64,000 bases of DNA. It comes from Botryobacter ruber (GTDB lineage Bacteria > Bacteroidota > Bacteroidia > Cytophagales > Hymenobacteraceae). The notes beneath the pieces were generated by a model, which saw nothing but the letters and a program-made list of their open reading frames with translations, ran no database searches and was not told the DNA's origin. The stretch covers positions 1 through 64,000 of the forward strand of contig NZ_QCZK02000004.1 in NCBI RefSeq assembly GCF_003347595.2, read 5' to 3'. Shown in pieces: positions 44,283 through 52,869 of the stretch. Each line of letters begins with the position of its first letter. The stretch's first letter is position 1. The position numbers were made by a program, and so were the translations under genes.

Positions 44283-45173
44283 ATGGAAGTAACAATAGAT
44301 AAAAACTCTGGCTACTGTTTTGGCGTAGAGTTTGCCATTGAGATGGCCGAAGACGAGATGCGGAACTGTGAAGAACTCTATTGTCTCGGTGATATTGTGC
44401 ATAACAGCATGGAAGTGCAGCGCCTGTACGCCAAAGGCCTCCGCATTATAGACCGGGAGCAACTGAAAGAACTCCGGGACTGCAAAGTGCTGATCCGGGC
44501 GCACGGCGAGCCGCCGGAGACGTACAAGCTGGCGCTGGAGAATAACATCGAGCTGATAGATGCCTCCTGCCCGGTGGTGCTTAAGCTGCAGAACCGGGTG
44601 AAGCATGCCTTTGATTCCGGCAGAGCCGCCGATACGCAGATCGTAATTTACGGGCAGGTGGGCCATGCCGAAGTCATCGGGCTGGCAGGCCAGACAAGGG
44701 ACGAGGCTATTATAGTAACAACCGAGGAAGACCTGGCCAAAATTGACTTTAACCGGCCTGTTACGCTTTTCAGCCAGACCACCAAGAGCACCAAAGGCTT
44801 CTACCACATCAAAGCCCTGATAGAGGAACGCCTGCAGCAGGCCAACCAGGACAGCAAACTGCCAGCCTTCGATGCCAACGACAGCATCTGCCGCCAGGTG
44901 TCTAATAGGGAGCCACAGCTGACCCGTTTTGCTGCAGAGCATGATGTGATCATATTTGTGAGCGGAAAGAAAAGTTCGAACGGCAAAGCGCTCTACAGCG
45001 TATGTAAGCAGCACAACCCGAGGAGCTATTTTGTAGAGAACGAGGAAGAGCTGGAAAGGGAGTGGTTTACAGATGCCGCCAGTGTGGGCATTTGTGGCGC
45101 TACCTCAACCCCAATGTGGCTCATGCAGCAGGTGGCAAAAGGCATTACGGCGCTTACCGAAGCAGTTGTTTAA
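44283..45173 (+). CDS. ispH: 4-hydroxy-3-methylbut-2-enyl diphosphate reductase
   Basis: Last enzyme of the MEP isoprenoid pathway: reduces HMBPP to IPP and DMAPP using a 4Fe-4S cluster. From the chosen ATG the 296 residues have the three cluster cysteines Cys12 (GYCFGV), Cys96 (DASCPVV) and Cys203 (DSICRQ). The substrate-binding SGKKSSN and GATSTP motifs are also present. An upstream GTG is in frame but adds only three residues. A terminator follows. Confidence 0.96.
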   Translation: MEVTIDKNSGYCFGVEFAIEMAEDEMRNCEELYCLGDIVHNSMEVQRLYAKGLRIIDREQLKELRDCKVLIRAHGEPPETYKLALENNIELIDASCPVVLKLQNRVKHAFDSGRAADTQIVIYGQVGHAEVIGLAGQTRDEAIIVTTEEDLAKIDFNRPVTLFSQTTKSTKGFYHIKALIEERLQQANQDSKLPAFDANDSICRQVSNREPQLTRFAAEHDVIIFVSGKKSSNGKALYSVCKQHNPRSYFVENEEELEREWFTDAASVGICGATSTPMWLMQQVAKGITALTEAVV

Positions 45174-45214
45174 GAAGATGCTGCTCTGCGTTAGCTTTTA
45201 CAAATAGTACCTTC

Positions 45215-45242
45215 AGGCTTTGCGGTTGCAAAGCCTTTTTTG
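45215..45242 (+). terminator. ispH terminator
   Basis: AGGCTTTGC pairs with GCAAAGCCT around a GGTT loop and is followed by TTTTTT. It separates ispH from the DUF502 gene. Confidence 0.85.
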
Positions 45243-45255
45243 CTGAATTTGTTTT

Positions 45256-45798
45256 ATGAATCGCTTCGTACGCTATTTTTTAAATGGCTTGTTGATTATA
45301 GCCCCCCTTACCATTACGGTTTGGATAGTGGTGGCTATTCTGGATTGGCTGGATAGTATTTTAGACCTGGGCGTTCCCGGGCTCGGTATCCTGATCATGG
45401 TGGTTCTGCTTACGGTGGTAGGCTATATCGGCTCTTCTTTTTTTGTAAAGCCTTTCATCCTGTACACCGAGCGCCTGGTACACCGGGTGCCGCTCATCAG
45501 CATCATCTACTCCAGCATCAAGGATTTGTTTAATGCCTTTGTCGGTGATAATCAAAAGTTTAACAAGCCTGTGCTGGTAAAGATGACGGAGCAGTCCGAT
45601 AACCTGAAGCTGGGTTTTGTTACGCAGGACACGCTGCTCACCATCAACGTAGAGGACCGGGTAGCCGTGTACTTCCCGCACTCCTACAACTTCTCGGGCG
45701 AGCTTTTCATCGTGCCTAAGAAAAATGTGACTTACCTCGACGCCCCCAGCAGCGAAGTCATGAAATTCATCGTATCCGGTGGTGTATCTAAGCTGTAG
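45256..45798 (+). CDS. DUF502 membrane protein
   Basis: The 180-residue protein has two or three N-terminal transmembrane helices (YFLNGLLIIAPLTITVWIVVAI and LGILIMVVLLTVVGYIGSSFF), then a soluble domain (IYSSIKDLFNAFVGDNQKFNKPVLVKMTEQSDNLKLGFVTQDT) that is characteristic of DUF502 across bacteria. It is likely in the inner membrane; function is unknown. Because a terminator precedes it, it probably has its own promoter. Confidence 0.88.
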   Translation: MNRFVRYFLNGLLIIAPLTITVWIVVAILDWLDSILDLGVPGLGILIMVVLLTVVGYIGSSFFVKPFILYTERLVHRVPLISIIYSSIKDLFNAFVGDNQKFNKPVLVKMTEQSDNLKLGFVTQDTLLTINVEDRVAVYFPHSYNFSGELFIVPKKNVTYLDAPSSEVMKFIVSGGVSKL

Positions 45799-46098
45799 GA
45801 GTTGTCTGAACACGATTACTTTGTCTGAATCAGGATTTACAGAATTTAGGGATTTTCATGATTAAGGTTGTCTGAACACGATTAAGAAGATTTAAGGAAC
45901 AGCAGGATTGATTCGATTTGTTTGTGGTTCGTGTAGGAGACGCGGGCACCGCGTCTCTACAGTCAGACCTCTAACCTTTCTACCTTTCCGTTACAGGGTT
46001 GAAAATCTTCAACCCCTACATGTTCTCTACCTTTTTAACTTTCTACCTCCTAAACTTTCTAACTCTCTAACTCTCTAACTCCCAAACTCTCTAACTAA
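45799..46098. repeat. Mixed repeat block (families C, E, B)
   Basis: Three kinds of repeat follow each other: family C pieces (TGTCTGAATCAGGATTTACAG, TGTCTGAACACGATTAAG) to about 45935, the family E palindrome GACGCGGGCACCGCGTC at 45939-45962, then a family B unit with its GGGTTGAAAATCTTCAACCC hairpin at 45996-46015 and heptads that run up to the next start codon. Confidence 0.75.
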
Positions 46099-46100
46099 CC

Positions 46101-46904
46101 TTGCCTCTCATCAGCCTCAATAGCTCGAAACTGCACTACCGGAAGCTCGGCTCCGGAAGCCGGATAATGCTGGCGTTTCATGGCTATGGGCAGAGCAGCG
46201 CGTATTACCTGCCGATGGAGAAGGCGCTGGGGCAGGATTACACGATTTACGCCTTCGACCTCTTCTACCATGGCAACAGCCGCTTGTACAAACAGCAGAT
46301 ACCGCTCTCCAAGGAGCACCTGCAGGAGCTAATTACATTTTTCCTGGAGGAGCAGAAAATAGAATGGTTTACGCTGATGGGTTTTAGCATGGGCGGCAAG
46401 TTTGTGCTCACCCTGGCAGAGCAGCTGCCCGAGCGGGTAGAGGAGCTGTACCTGATTGCCCCTGACGGCATCAAAACAAGCTTCTGGTACAATATAGCCA
46501 CCTATCCGGGCTGGCTGCAGCAGCTGTTTAAACGAACGGTACTCAAACCGGGCTTTTTCTTCCAACTCGTGCGGGTGCTCGATAAAGCCAACTTAATGCC
46601 CCGGAGCCTGCTGCGCTTTACCCGAAGCCAGATGGACAGCACACCCAAGCGCCTCCGCATCTACCGTAGCTGGATCGGGTTCCGGAAACTCAAAGTCGAC
46701 ATCCGCCAACTGGTGCGAACACTGAACAAGTACCAGATCCCCGTCACCATGATCCTGGGAGAATATGACCAGATCATCACGGCCAAACGCATGAAAGCTT
46801 TCATAAAAGCCCTCGATAAAGGCGAACTGATTGTGCTGAAGACAGGCCACTCGCACCTCCTGCACGAAGTAGCCGAACTGCTGCACCAGCGGCGGGGAAG
46901 TTAG
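46101..46904 (+). CDS. Alpha/beta hydrolase
   Basis: The 267-residue hydrolase has the nucleophile elbow GFSMGGKF (Ser96), AFHGYGQSSAYY as the oxyanion region, Asp in GEYDQIITAKRM and His in TGHSHLLH. It has no signal peptide. The start is a TTG right after a family B repeat, which matches the expected N-terminus. The stop codon lies inside another family B copy. Substrate is unknown. Confidence 0.8.
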   Translation: MPLISLNSSKLHYRKLGSGSRIMLAFHGYGQSSAYYLPMEKALGQDYTIYAFDLFYHGNSRLYKQQIPLSKEHLQELITFFLEEQKIEWFTLMGFSMGGKFVLTLAEQLPERVEELYLIAPDGIKTSFWYNIATYPGWLQQLFKRTVLKPGFFFQLVRVLDKANLMPRSLLRFTRSQMDSTPKRLRIYRSWIGFRKLKVDIRQLVRTLNKYQIPVTMILGEYDQIITAKRMKAFIKALDKGELIVLKTGHSHLLHEVAELLHQRRGS

Positions 46905-47185
46905 AGAGTTTGGGAGTTTAGGAGTTAGAGAGTTTAGGAGGTAGAAAGGTAGGGGTTGAAAATCTTCAACCCTTTTTCAAATTGCACAGAGAAAGTCTTC
47001 TGCTCCTGCCTCCATTGCCTCTCCTCCTGGTAATCCATAAATCTTTTAATCGTGTTCAGACAAACAGCAGAGGCAATGGAGGCAGGAGCAGAAAGAAATT
47101 TCAGGGTTAAAAATGTTCAACCCCAACAAAAGAACTACCTCTTTACCTTTCTAACTTCCAAACTTTCTACCTCCCACATCTAATA
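46902..47185. repeat. Nested repeat cluster: B, A pair, C, B
   Basis: From left to right: family B heptads containing the stop codon of the hydrolase and a hairpin (46952-46972), a family A arm (46999-47022), family C DNA in the loop (TAATCCATAAATCTTTTAATCG), the matching A arm (47069-47092), and a second family B unit in opposite orientation (hairpin 47104-47124, heptads to about 47175). The two A arms match at all 24 bases and carry the variant GGCAATGGAGGCAGGAGC. The whole 280-bp block is a set of palindromes within palindromes. Confidence 0.8.
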
Positions 47186-47281
47186 ACCAAACCAAGCCAG
47201 AACAGTATAGGTAAAGGTTGTGTCCGCTTAGGTAAGCTGACCATCGGTTATTTGTGCTTCTACCGGAATTAAATCCAAGCT

Positions 47282-48442
47282 ATGAAATATATTGCCTGTC
47301 TCTTGCTCTGCTATTTTTCATTGATAAGTGTAAGTTGCTCCTCCAATGAGGGCGATACCCGTAGTGGGAATCCTCCTGCCGTTGATAACCCCGGCGGACC
47401 GGTAGATAAGGACCTGGCGAAGATAAAGCTGCCGCAGGGCTTCCGGATCGATTATTATGCCAAAGAGGTGGATGGTGCCCGTTCTATGGTGCTGAGTCCT
47501 TCGGGTATCCTGTTTGTAGGTACCCGCGACGAAAAAGTGTTTGCGGTAGTAGACAAGAACAAAGACGGCAAAGCAGAGGAAGTTGTGGAAGTAGCTAAAG
47601 GGTTAAACATGCCCAATGGTGTGGCCATCAGAGACGGAGCGCTGTATGTAGCAGAGGTCAGCCGCATCCTGCGCTTTCCCGATATCGAAAACACTTTCCG
47701 GAACAAACCCAAATACGAGGTTATTTACAACCAGTACCCCGACGAGCGTTCGCATGGCTGGAAGTACATTGCCTTTGGGCCGGATGGCAAACTGTATGTA
47801 CCGGTGGGGGCGCCCTGCAATATCTGTGAACCTGAAAAGCCAATCTTCGCTTCCATCACCCGCATTAACCCGGATGGCTCCGGCCTTGAAATTTTTGCCG
47901 AAGGCATCCGCAATACCGTGGGCTTCGACTGGCACCCCGAAACAAAAGAGCTGTGGTTTACCGAAAATGGCCGCGACAGGATGGGCGACAATGTGCCGCC
48001 CGACGAGCTGAACCGTGCGCCCCGCAAAGGCATGCACTTCGGCTACCCCTACTGCCACGGCGGCACCATCTCCGATCCGGAATTCGGAAGCAATCGGAAC
48101 TGCAGCGAGTTCACCAAACCCGTGCAGAACCTGGGGCCGCATGTGGCTGCGCTTGGTATGAAGTTTTACACGGGCAGCATGTTTCCTGGTCAGTACAAAA
48201 ACCAGGTATTTATTGCCGAACACGGCTCCTGGAACCGCTCCGAGAAAATTGGCTACCGGGTAATGCTCGTCACGCAGGATGGCAGCGGAAACACTACCTA
48301 CAAACCCTTCGCCGAAGGCTGGCTGCAGGATGGCAACGACTGGGGCCGCCCCGTAGATGTGCTCGTGATGCCCGACGGCTCGCTGCTGGTGTCCGACGAT
48401 AAAAACGATGCTGTTTACCGGATCACCTATACAGGTGGGTAA
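47282..48442 (+). CDS. PQQ-dependent sugar dehydrogenase-like (sorbosone dehydrogenase type), lipoprotein
   Basis: The 386-residue protein is exported as a lipoprotein (lipobox SVSC near residue 19). The mature part is a six-bladed beta-propeller with the sorbosone/soluble glucose dehydrogenase signals LPQGFRIDYYAKEVDGARSM, GIRNTVGFDWHPETKELWFTENGRDRMGDN and AEHGSWNRSEKIGYRV. These enzymes oxidise sugars or aldoses with PQQ in the periplasm or on the outer surface. Calcium and PQQ ligands are not individually verified. Confidence 0.88.
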   Translation: MKYIACLLLCYFSLISVSCSSNEGDTRSGNPPAVDNPGGPVDKDLAKIKLPQGFRIDYYAKEVDGARSMVLSPSGILFVGTRDEKVFAVVDKNKDGKAEEVVEVAKGLNMPNGVAIRDGALYVAEVSRILRFPDIENTFRNKPKYEVIYNQYPDERSHGWKYIAFGPDGKLYVPVGAPCNICEPEKPIFASITRINPDGSGLEIFAEGIRNTVGFDWHPETKELWFTENGRDRMGDNVPPDELNRAPRKGMHFGYPYCHGGTISDPEFGSNRNCSEFTKPVQNLGPHVAALGMKFYTGSMFPGQYKNQVFIAEHGSWNRSEKIGYRVMLVTQDGSGNTTYKPFAEGWLQDGNDWGRPVDVLVMPDGSLLVSDDKNDAVYRITYTGG

Positions 48443-48489
48443 GAACTGCTGTTTTAACGCAATGTTCAAAAATGTATCGCTCTACAAAC

Positions 48490-48786
48490 ATGAACTTCAA
48501 AGCTTTTAAGGAAAGTGTCGCAACAGGTAAGTTGCCTGCCTTTGCCTCTGTTTACCTGCAGGCACTTTGGCACGATGCCCGCGGCGACTGGGAGAAAGCG
48601 CATGTGCTCATCCAGGATGTACTGGATAAAGATGCTTCCTGGATACATGCTTACCTGCACCGCAAAGAAGGCGACCTCTGGAATGCCGATTACTGGTACA
48701 GTAAAGCCGGCCGGAAAAGACCCGAAGTATCGTTGCAGGAAGAGTGGGAGGCCATTGCGGCTGCGCTCAGCGAAGAATCCGTCTGA
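48490..48786 (+). CDS. Small TPR-like conserved protein
   Basis: The 98-residue protein has two helix-turn-helix TPR-like units (LPAFASVYLQALWHDARGDWEKAHVLIQDVLDKDASWIHAYLHRKEGDLWNADYWYSKAGRKRP). The YLHRKEGDLWNADYWYSKAGR stretch recurs in short unannotated proteins of many bacteria. I chose the second ATG; the upstream one adds six residues. Function is unknown. A family A copy begins 7 bases after its stop. Confidence 0.72.
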   Translation: MNFKAFKESVATGKLPAFASVYLQALWHDARGDWEKAHVLIQDVLDKDASWIHAYLHRKEGDLWNADYWYSKAGRKRPEVSLQEEWEAIAAALSEESV

Positions 48787-48792
48787 AAAAGT

Positions 48793-48822
48793 TTTCTGCA
48801 CCTGCCACCACAGCCGCTGCTG
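48793..48822 (-). repeat. Family A dispersed repeat, single copy
   Basis: Reverse-oriented near-consensus copy (CACCTGCCACCACAGCCGCTG), with the same CTGAAAAAGTT flank as the copy at 40.7 kb. Confidence 0.8.
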
Positions 48823-48946
48823 CTTGTGCTGCAATAAAATAACTGCCTCACTACCTGTGCTTCCTGGATAGCTGCGTTTAAATTTTCTGTAATGTCGGCG
48901 GCTGCTGTAGCAACTATCCCTGCCAGACTCGTATATTTAACCTCTG

Positions 48947-49441
48947 ATGAGCGAGGAAAAAACACTACAACCCAAACCGGAAAAAAAGATGATCGGGAGG
49001 CGCGAGCTGGTTGCTTTCCCGGAGTTGGATATCGTGGACATCGAGGCCAAAATTGATACGGGCGCCTTTACCTCCGCCATTCACTGCTCCGACATTCACG
49101 AGGAGGCGCTGCCGGATGGCACGCGTGTCATCAGCCTGGATTTGCTGGACCCGTCGCATCCGCAGTACAACCACCGCAAGCTTACGTTCTCCGACTTCAC
49201 ATTCCGTGATATCAGGAGTTCCAATGGCGAAGTGCAGCAGCGGTATGTCATCAAAACAAAAATTCAGCTGTTCGACGAAGTGATAGAAGCCGAATTCTCG
49301 CTCTCCGATCGCAGCGACATGAAATACCCGGTGCTGATCGGGCGCAGCCTGCTGCAGGGCAGGTTCGTGGTGGATGTGTCGCGGAAAAATGTCGCGAGCA
49401 AGTATAAAATCAAACAGAAAAAGAAACAGAACCTTTTATGA
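48947..49441 (+). CDS. RimB-like retropepsin-fold protease (PF05618 type)
   Basis: The 164-residue protein matches the putative ATP-dependent zinc protease family: [32 protein letters not shown] (Asp37 in DTG), [21 protein letters not shown] and [26 protein letters not shown]. These are retropepsin-like and include RimB, which works with RimK. The stop overlaps the rimK start (ATGA), so the two are coupled. The name RimB is inferred from family and position. Confidence 0.85.
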   Translation: MSEEKTLQPKPEKKMIGRRELVAFPELDIVDIEAKIDTGAFTSAIHCSDIHEEALPDGTRVISLDLLDPSHPQYNHRKLTFSDFTFRDIRSSNGEVQQRYVIKTKIQLFDEVIEAEFSLSDRSDMKYPVLIGRSLLQGRFVVDVSRKNVASKYKIKQKKKQNLL

Positions 49442-50346
49442 AAATAGCCATTCTCTCCCGCAACCCGAAGCTTTACTCTACCCGGCGTTTGGTGGAGGCG
49501 GCAGAACAGCGGGGGCACGAGGCCATTGTGCTCGACCATCTGCGCTGTGACCTTGTTGTGGAGCAGGGCAACCCGCATATCCTCTACAAAGGCGAACGCC
49601 TGAAAGGCATCGATGCCATTATTCCGCGTATTGGCGCCTCAGTTACTTTTTACGGCACGGCCGTGGTGCGCCAGTTCGAGATGATGAAGGTGAAAAGCGT
49701 AGTAGATTCGCAGGCCATCGTGCGCTCCCGCGATAAACTGCGCAGCCTCCAGATCCTGGCACGGGCCGGGCTGGGCATGCCGAAAACCGCTTTTACCAAC
49801 TACTCCAAAGAAACCTCGGAACTGGTGAAGGAAGTGGGAGGAGCGCCGCTCGTGATAAAACTGCTGGAAGGCACGCAGGGGCTGGGCGTGGTGCTGGCCG
49901 AAACCCAGAAAGCGGCAGAATCCGTGATCGAGGCTTTTCATAACCTGGAAGCCCGCATTATTGTGCAGGAGTTTGTGAAGGAATCCGGCGGGTCCGATAT
50001 CCGCGCTTTTGTGGTGAACGGCGAGGTAGTGGGCGCCATGAAACGGCAGGGCAAGGAGGGCGAGTTCCGCTCAAACCTGCACCGGGGCGGCAAAGCCACA
50101 CTCATCAAACTTACCCGCCAGGAAAAAGCGGCTGCCCTGCTGGCGGCCAAATCGCTCGGCCTGGATGTGGCCGGTGTAGACATGCTGCAGTCGAAGCGGG
50201 GACCGCTGATACTGGAGGTAAACTCTTCACCCGGCCTGGAAGGTATTGAAAAAGCCACGCAGAAAGATATTGCCGGAAAAATAATTGAGTTTACCGAAGA
50301 GCTTGTGCAGCGGAAACTGAACAAGAAAAAGAACGTGAACGAGTAA
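49438..50346 (+). CDS. rimK: RimK-type ATP-grasp ligase (ribosomal S6 glutamate ligase)
   Basis: The 302-residue ATP-grasp enzyme adds glutamates to the C-terminus of ribosomal protein S6 or a related target. N-terminal RimK domain, ATP-grasp motifs [19 protein letters not shown] and [19 protein letters not shown], and the metal-binding [24 protein letters not shown] are present. It sits between the RimB-like protease and an aspartoacylase-like gene, all tightly spaced. Confidence 0.9.
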   Translation: MKIAILSRNPKLYSTRRLVEAAEQRGHEAIVLDHLRCDLVVEQGNPHILYKGERLKGIDAIIPRIGASVTFYGTAVVRQFEMMKVKSVVDSQAIVRSRDKLRSLQILARAGLGMPKTAFTNYSKETSELVKEVGGAPLVIKLLEGTQGLGVVLAETQKAAESVIEAFHNLEARIIVQEFVKESGGSDIRAFVVNGEVVGAMKRQGKEGEFRSNLHRGGKATLIKLTRQEKAAALLAAKSLGLDVAGVDMLQSKRGPLILEVNSSPGLEGIEKATQKDIAGKIIEFTEELVQRKLNKKKNVNE

Positions 50347-50351
50347 TCTGT

Positions 50352-51293
50352 ATGCCCGAAACCATTGTCATTAACGGTAAATCGATAGACCGGGGCGAAA
50401 AAGTGCTTACCAAGCTGGTAGTGTCCAAGCTGCCCAGCGGCACCGTGATCGAGATTCCCGTTTATGTGTTCCGGTCGGTAAACGACGGGCCGGTGGTGCT
50501 GCTCATGGCCGGCATGCATGGCGACGAAGTAAACGGCATCGAGATAGTACGCCGCATGCTCACCCGCAAAATGCTGTACCCGCTCAAAGGAACCATCATT
50601 GCCGTTCCCATTCTTAACATTTACGGTTTCCTGAACTTCTCGCGCCAGGTGCCCGATGGCAAAGACGTAAACCGCAGCTTCCCGGGGAGCCGGGACGGTT
50701 CGCTGGCCAGTCGTGTGGCCTACCGGTTTATGAAAGAAGTGATGCCGTATGTGGAGTATGGGATTGATTTTCATACCGGCGGGGCCAGCCGTTCCAATTA
50801 CCCGCAGATACGCTGTGAACTCGACAATCCGAAGAACCTGGAACTGGCCAGCGCGTTCGGCGCTCCTTTCGTGCTGGACTCTTCGCTGCGGCAGGGCTCG
50901 CTGCGCAAAGAGGCCTCCAAAGCCGGTAAAAGTATTCTGGTGTATGAAACGGGCGAGTCACTACGGTTCGACGACTTCGGCATCAGTACCGGGATAGAAG
51001 GCACCTGCCGTTTGCTGCATCATTTAGGGATGATGGCGGGCGCCCCAGTGGTGCAGCAGGATTCCATCATTTGTAAAAAAGACATCTGGGTGCGGGCCAA
51101 AAATGCCGGTTTGTTCCGGGCGGTGGTAAAACTGGGTGATTACCTGGCAAAAGGCCAGACCATCGGGAGCATCACCGACCCCTACGGCGAAATGGAAGTA
51201 CGCATTACCTCTCCGGCTGCAGGTTACATTATCGGGCTCAACAACATGCCCGTCGTGAACCAGGGCGACGCGCTGCTGCATATTGCTTATTGA
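50352..51293 (+). CDS. Succinylglutamate desuccinylase/aspartoacylase family zinc hydrolase
   Basis: The 313-residue zinc hydrolase has the M14-like motif MAGMHGDEVNGIEI (His56, Glu59), DVNRSFPG, and GIDFHTGG (His141) for the third ligand, plus a C-terminal beta-barrel (GLFRAVVKLGDYLAKGQTIGSI). It removes acyl or glutamyl groups from small amino-acid-like substrates. Starting 6 bases after rimK, it completes a three-gene operon. It might trim glutamate or acyl chains, by inference from context. Confidence 0.88.
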   Translation: MPETIVINGKSIDRGEKVLTKLVVSKLPSGTVIEIPVYVFRSVNDGPVVLLMAGMHGDEVNGIEIVRRMLTRKMLYPLKGTIIAVPILNIYGFLNFSRQVPDGKDVNRSFPGSRDGSLASRVAYRFMKEVMPYVEYGIDFHTGGASRSNYPQIRCELDNPKNLELASAFGAPFVLDSSLRQGSLRKEASKAGKSILVYETGESLRFDDFGISTGIEGTCRLLHHLGMMAGAPVVQQDSIICKKDIWVRAKNAGLFRAVVKLGDYLAKGQTIGSITDPYGEMEVRITSPAAGYIIGLNNMPVVNQGDALLHIAY

Positions 51294-51308
51294 AATATGC
51301 TGTCATAA

Positions 51309-51354
51309 AAAAAGCGACAGTGTCTGTTATGGTACAAGACACTGTCGCTTTTAT
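51309..51354 (+). terminator. Strong terminator of the rim operon
   Basis: AAAGCGACAGTGTCT pairs perfectly with AGACACTGTCGCTTT around an 11-base loop and is followed by T-rich DNA, 15 bases past the hydrolase stop. Confidence 0.9.
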
Positions 51355-51408
51355 TTTTAGTTTTCCGCTACCGGAAAGATTTCTTAACTGTCATCCTGCA
51401 AAGCTCAG

Positions 51409-51447
51409 AGGAGCAGAGGCTGTGGTGCCAGGTGCAGCAGAATTTTT
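51409..51447 (+). repeat. Family A dispersed repeat, single copy
   Basis: Copy with core GAGGCTGTGGTGCCAGGTGC and an A/T end, between the rim operon and a convergent outer-membrane gene. Confidence 0.7.
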
Positions 51448-51464
51448 AGCGTAAAAAAAGCAGC

Positions 51465-51959
51465 TTAGAACACGAAACGCACGTGCAGGGCCGAATCCCA
51501 GTAACCGCCGCCGCCGTTCAGGTTGATGTAGGGCTTGATGTCGGCACCAATGGTAAAGGGAATGTCTTTGATAAAATACTCAAGACCCAAAATGCCATCC
51601 ACGCCTACACCCCATACATGGTCGTCGTAATAATATTTATGGTGTTTGTCGTAGTAGTAGCGGCCATCGTGAAAACCAATGTGGCCGCCTAAACCGTAAT
51701 ACCACAGCAAACCGCTGGTGTTAAACGCCTGGGCATGCTTTTCGTAAAGCACCGTGATCACGGTGCCCCTGTACTTAAAGCGGCTGCTGATAATTCCTTC
51801 GATGGCCGCATCGCTTTTAATAAAATGTTTGATGGTAAGACCGGAGGCAACACCTCCCCTGATACCGATACCGGTACTGTACCCGCTTTGTGCCTGGGTG
51901 GTAGAAGCAGCCAGTACGAGCGCAAAGCACATAACGGCTGCGCAGAAAAATTTTTTCAT
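51465..51959 (-). CDS. Small outer-membrane beta-barrel-like protein
   Basis: The 164-residue protein has a signal peptide ending at TQAQSG (residue 24). Mature strands are amphipathic (YSTGIGIRGGVASGLTIKHFI ... DIKPYINLNGGGGYWDSALHVRFVF) and end in a terminal Phe, an outer-membrane insertion signal. The middle is rich in His and Tyr (HDGRYYYDKHHKYYYDDHVWG), which may bind metal or be a simple repeat. Function is unknown. Confidence 0.75.
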   Translation of the reverse strand: MKKFFCAAVMCFALVLAASTTQAQSGYSTGIGIRGGVASGLTIKHFIKSDAAIEGIISSRFKYRGTVITVLYEKHAQAFNTSGLLWYYGLGGHIGFHDGRYYYDKHHKYYYDDHVWGVGVDGILGLEYFIKDIPFTIGADIKPYINLNGGGGYWDSALHVRFVF

Positions 51960-52125
51960 GGTAAATAAATTGATTTAAGTTTGTTTTGCAGACAAGTAAC
52001 CTGCTCTTGCGGGTGCAAAATTACGAAATAAACGAAGAGAAAAAGTAATATTGTGTAACCGGCTTAATATTTTGAATCGTCGGTGTACGTCTCCAGGTAA
52101 GCGGTTTTGCGGGTGCGCCTGCCTA

Positions 52126-52848
52126 TCAGTTTAAAAAAGTGATAAACTCTTGCTTGTCAAGCTCCAGCGCTTTGGCAAAAGGGTCGGTTTTGTCGCTTTG
52201 TTTATAATCCCGGATGTACTCCTGGCGCACCACTGCTGCCTCTGCCAGTTCTTCTGCTGCTACTATCTCAACCAGGCCGGTTTTCTCCCAGTGTTTGCGC
52301 CACCACGCAATGGTGTGGATGTAGTACCAGTAATTCTGAAAGTCATGCTGCAGGAAATCCGGCACCTGGTTCAGCGACTCTATTTCTTTTGTAAAACACA
52401 CATCCACAATGGCAATGCAGCCACCCGGTTTCAGGAAGCGGGCAATGTAGGGCAGGTACTTGTCGTCGGTGCCGAAATAGGTGAAGGAGTCGACGGCAAT
52501 GATCACATCGAAATATTCGTCGGCGAAAGGAAGGGCGCGGGCGTCTGCCTCAATCGGAATCACCTTGTTTTCGCAGCCTTCGCTCCGGATGCGCTGGTAG
52601 TTGGAGCTGGCCGAGATAGCAGGGTCAACGGCCCAGACGGTAACGCCAAATTCGTTGGCCAGGAAGATCGAACTGATGGCTTTGCCGCAGCCCAGGTCGA
52701 GCACGCGCATGCCCGGTTTCAGACGCAGGGATTTGGTGAGGCTTTCGAGGTTGAACAGCACATTTTCGCCCATGGAGTACTTGCGCACCCACTCCGGGTC
52801 GTACTGGGCTGCTTTCGGGAAAACTTGTTTAATGCGGCGCTCCTGCAT
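52126..52848 (-). CDS. SAM-dependent methyltransferase (class I)
   Basis: The 240-residue cytosolic enzyme has the SAM-binding motif I VLDLGCGKAISSIFLA, AVDPAISAS as motif II and PFADEYFDVIIAVDSFTYFG as motif IV/V. The C-terminal YWYYIHTIAWWRKHWEKTG helix is typical of small-molecule methyltransferases of this subgroup. Substrate is unknown. It is 21 bp downstream of an NAD(P)-binding oxidoreductase gene on the same strand, so co-transcription is likely. Confidence 0.87.
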   Translation of the reverse strand: MQERRIKQVFPKAAQYDPEWVRKYSMGENVLFNLESLTKSLRLKPGMRVLDLGCGKAISSIFLANEFGVTVWAVDPAISASSNYQRIRSEGCENKVIPIEADARALPFADEYFDVIIAVDSFTYFGTDDKYLPYIARFLKPGGCIAIVDVCFTKEIESLNQVPDFLQHDFQNYWYYIHTIAWWRKHWEKTGLVEIVAAEELAEAAVVRQEYIRDYKQSDKTDPFAKALELDKQEFITFLN

Positions 52849-52869
52849 AGCTGGCGGTGGGGGCTGTAG

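Noticed and set aside
45799..47185. CRISPR array
   Set aside because: Repeats are palindromic and irregularly spaced, with no regular unique spacers or cas genes.
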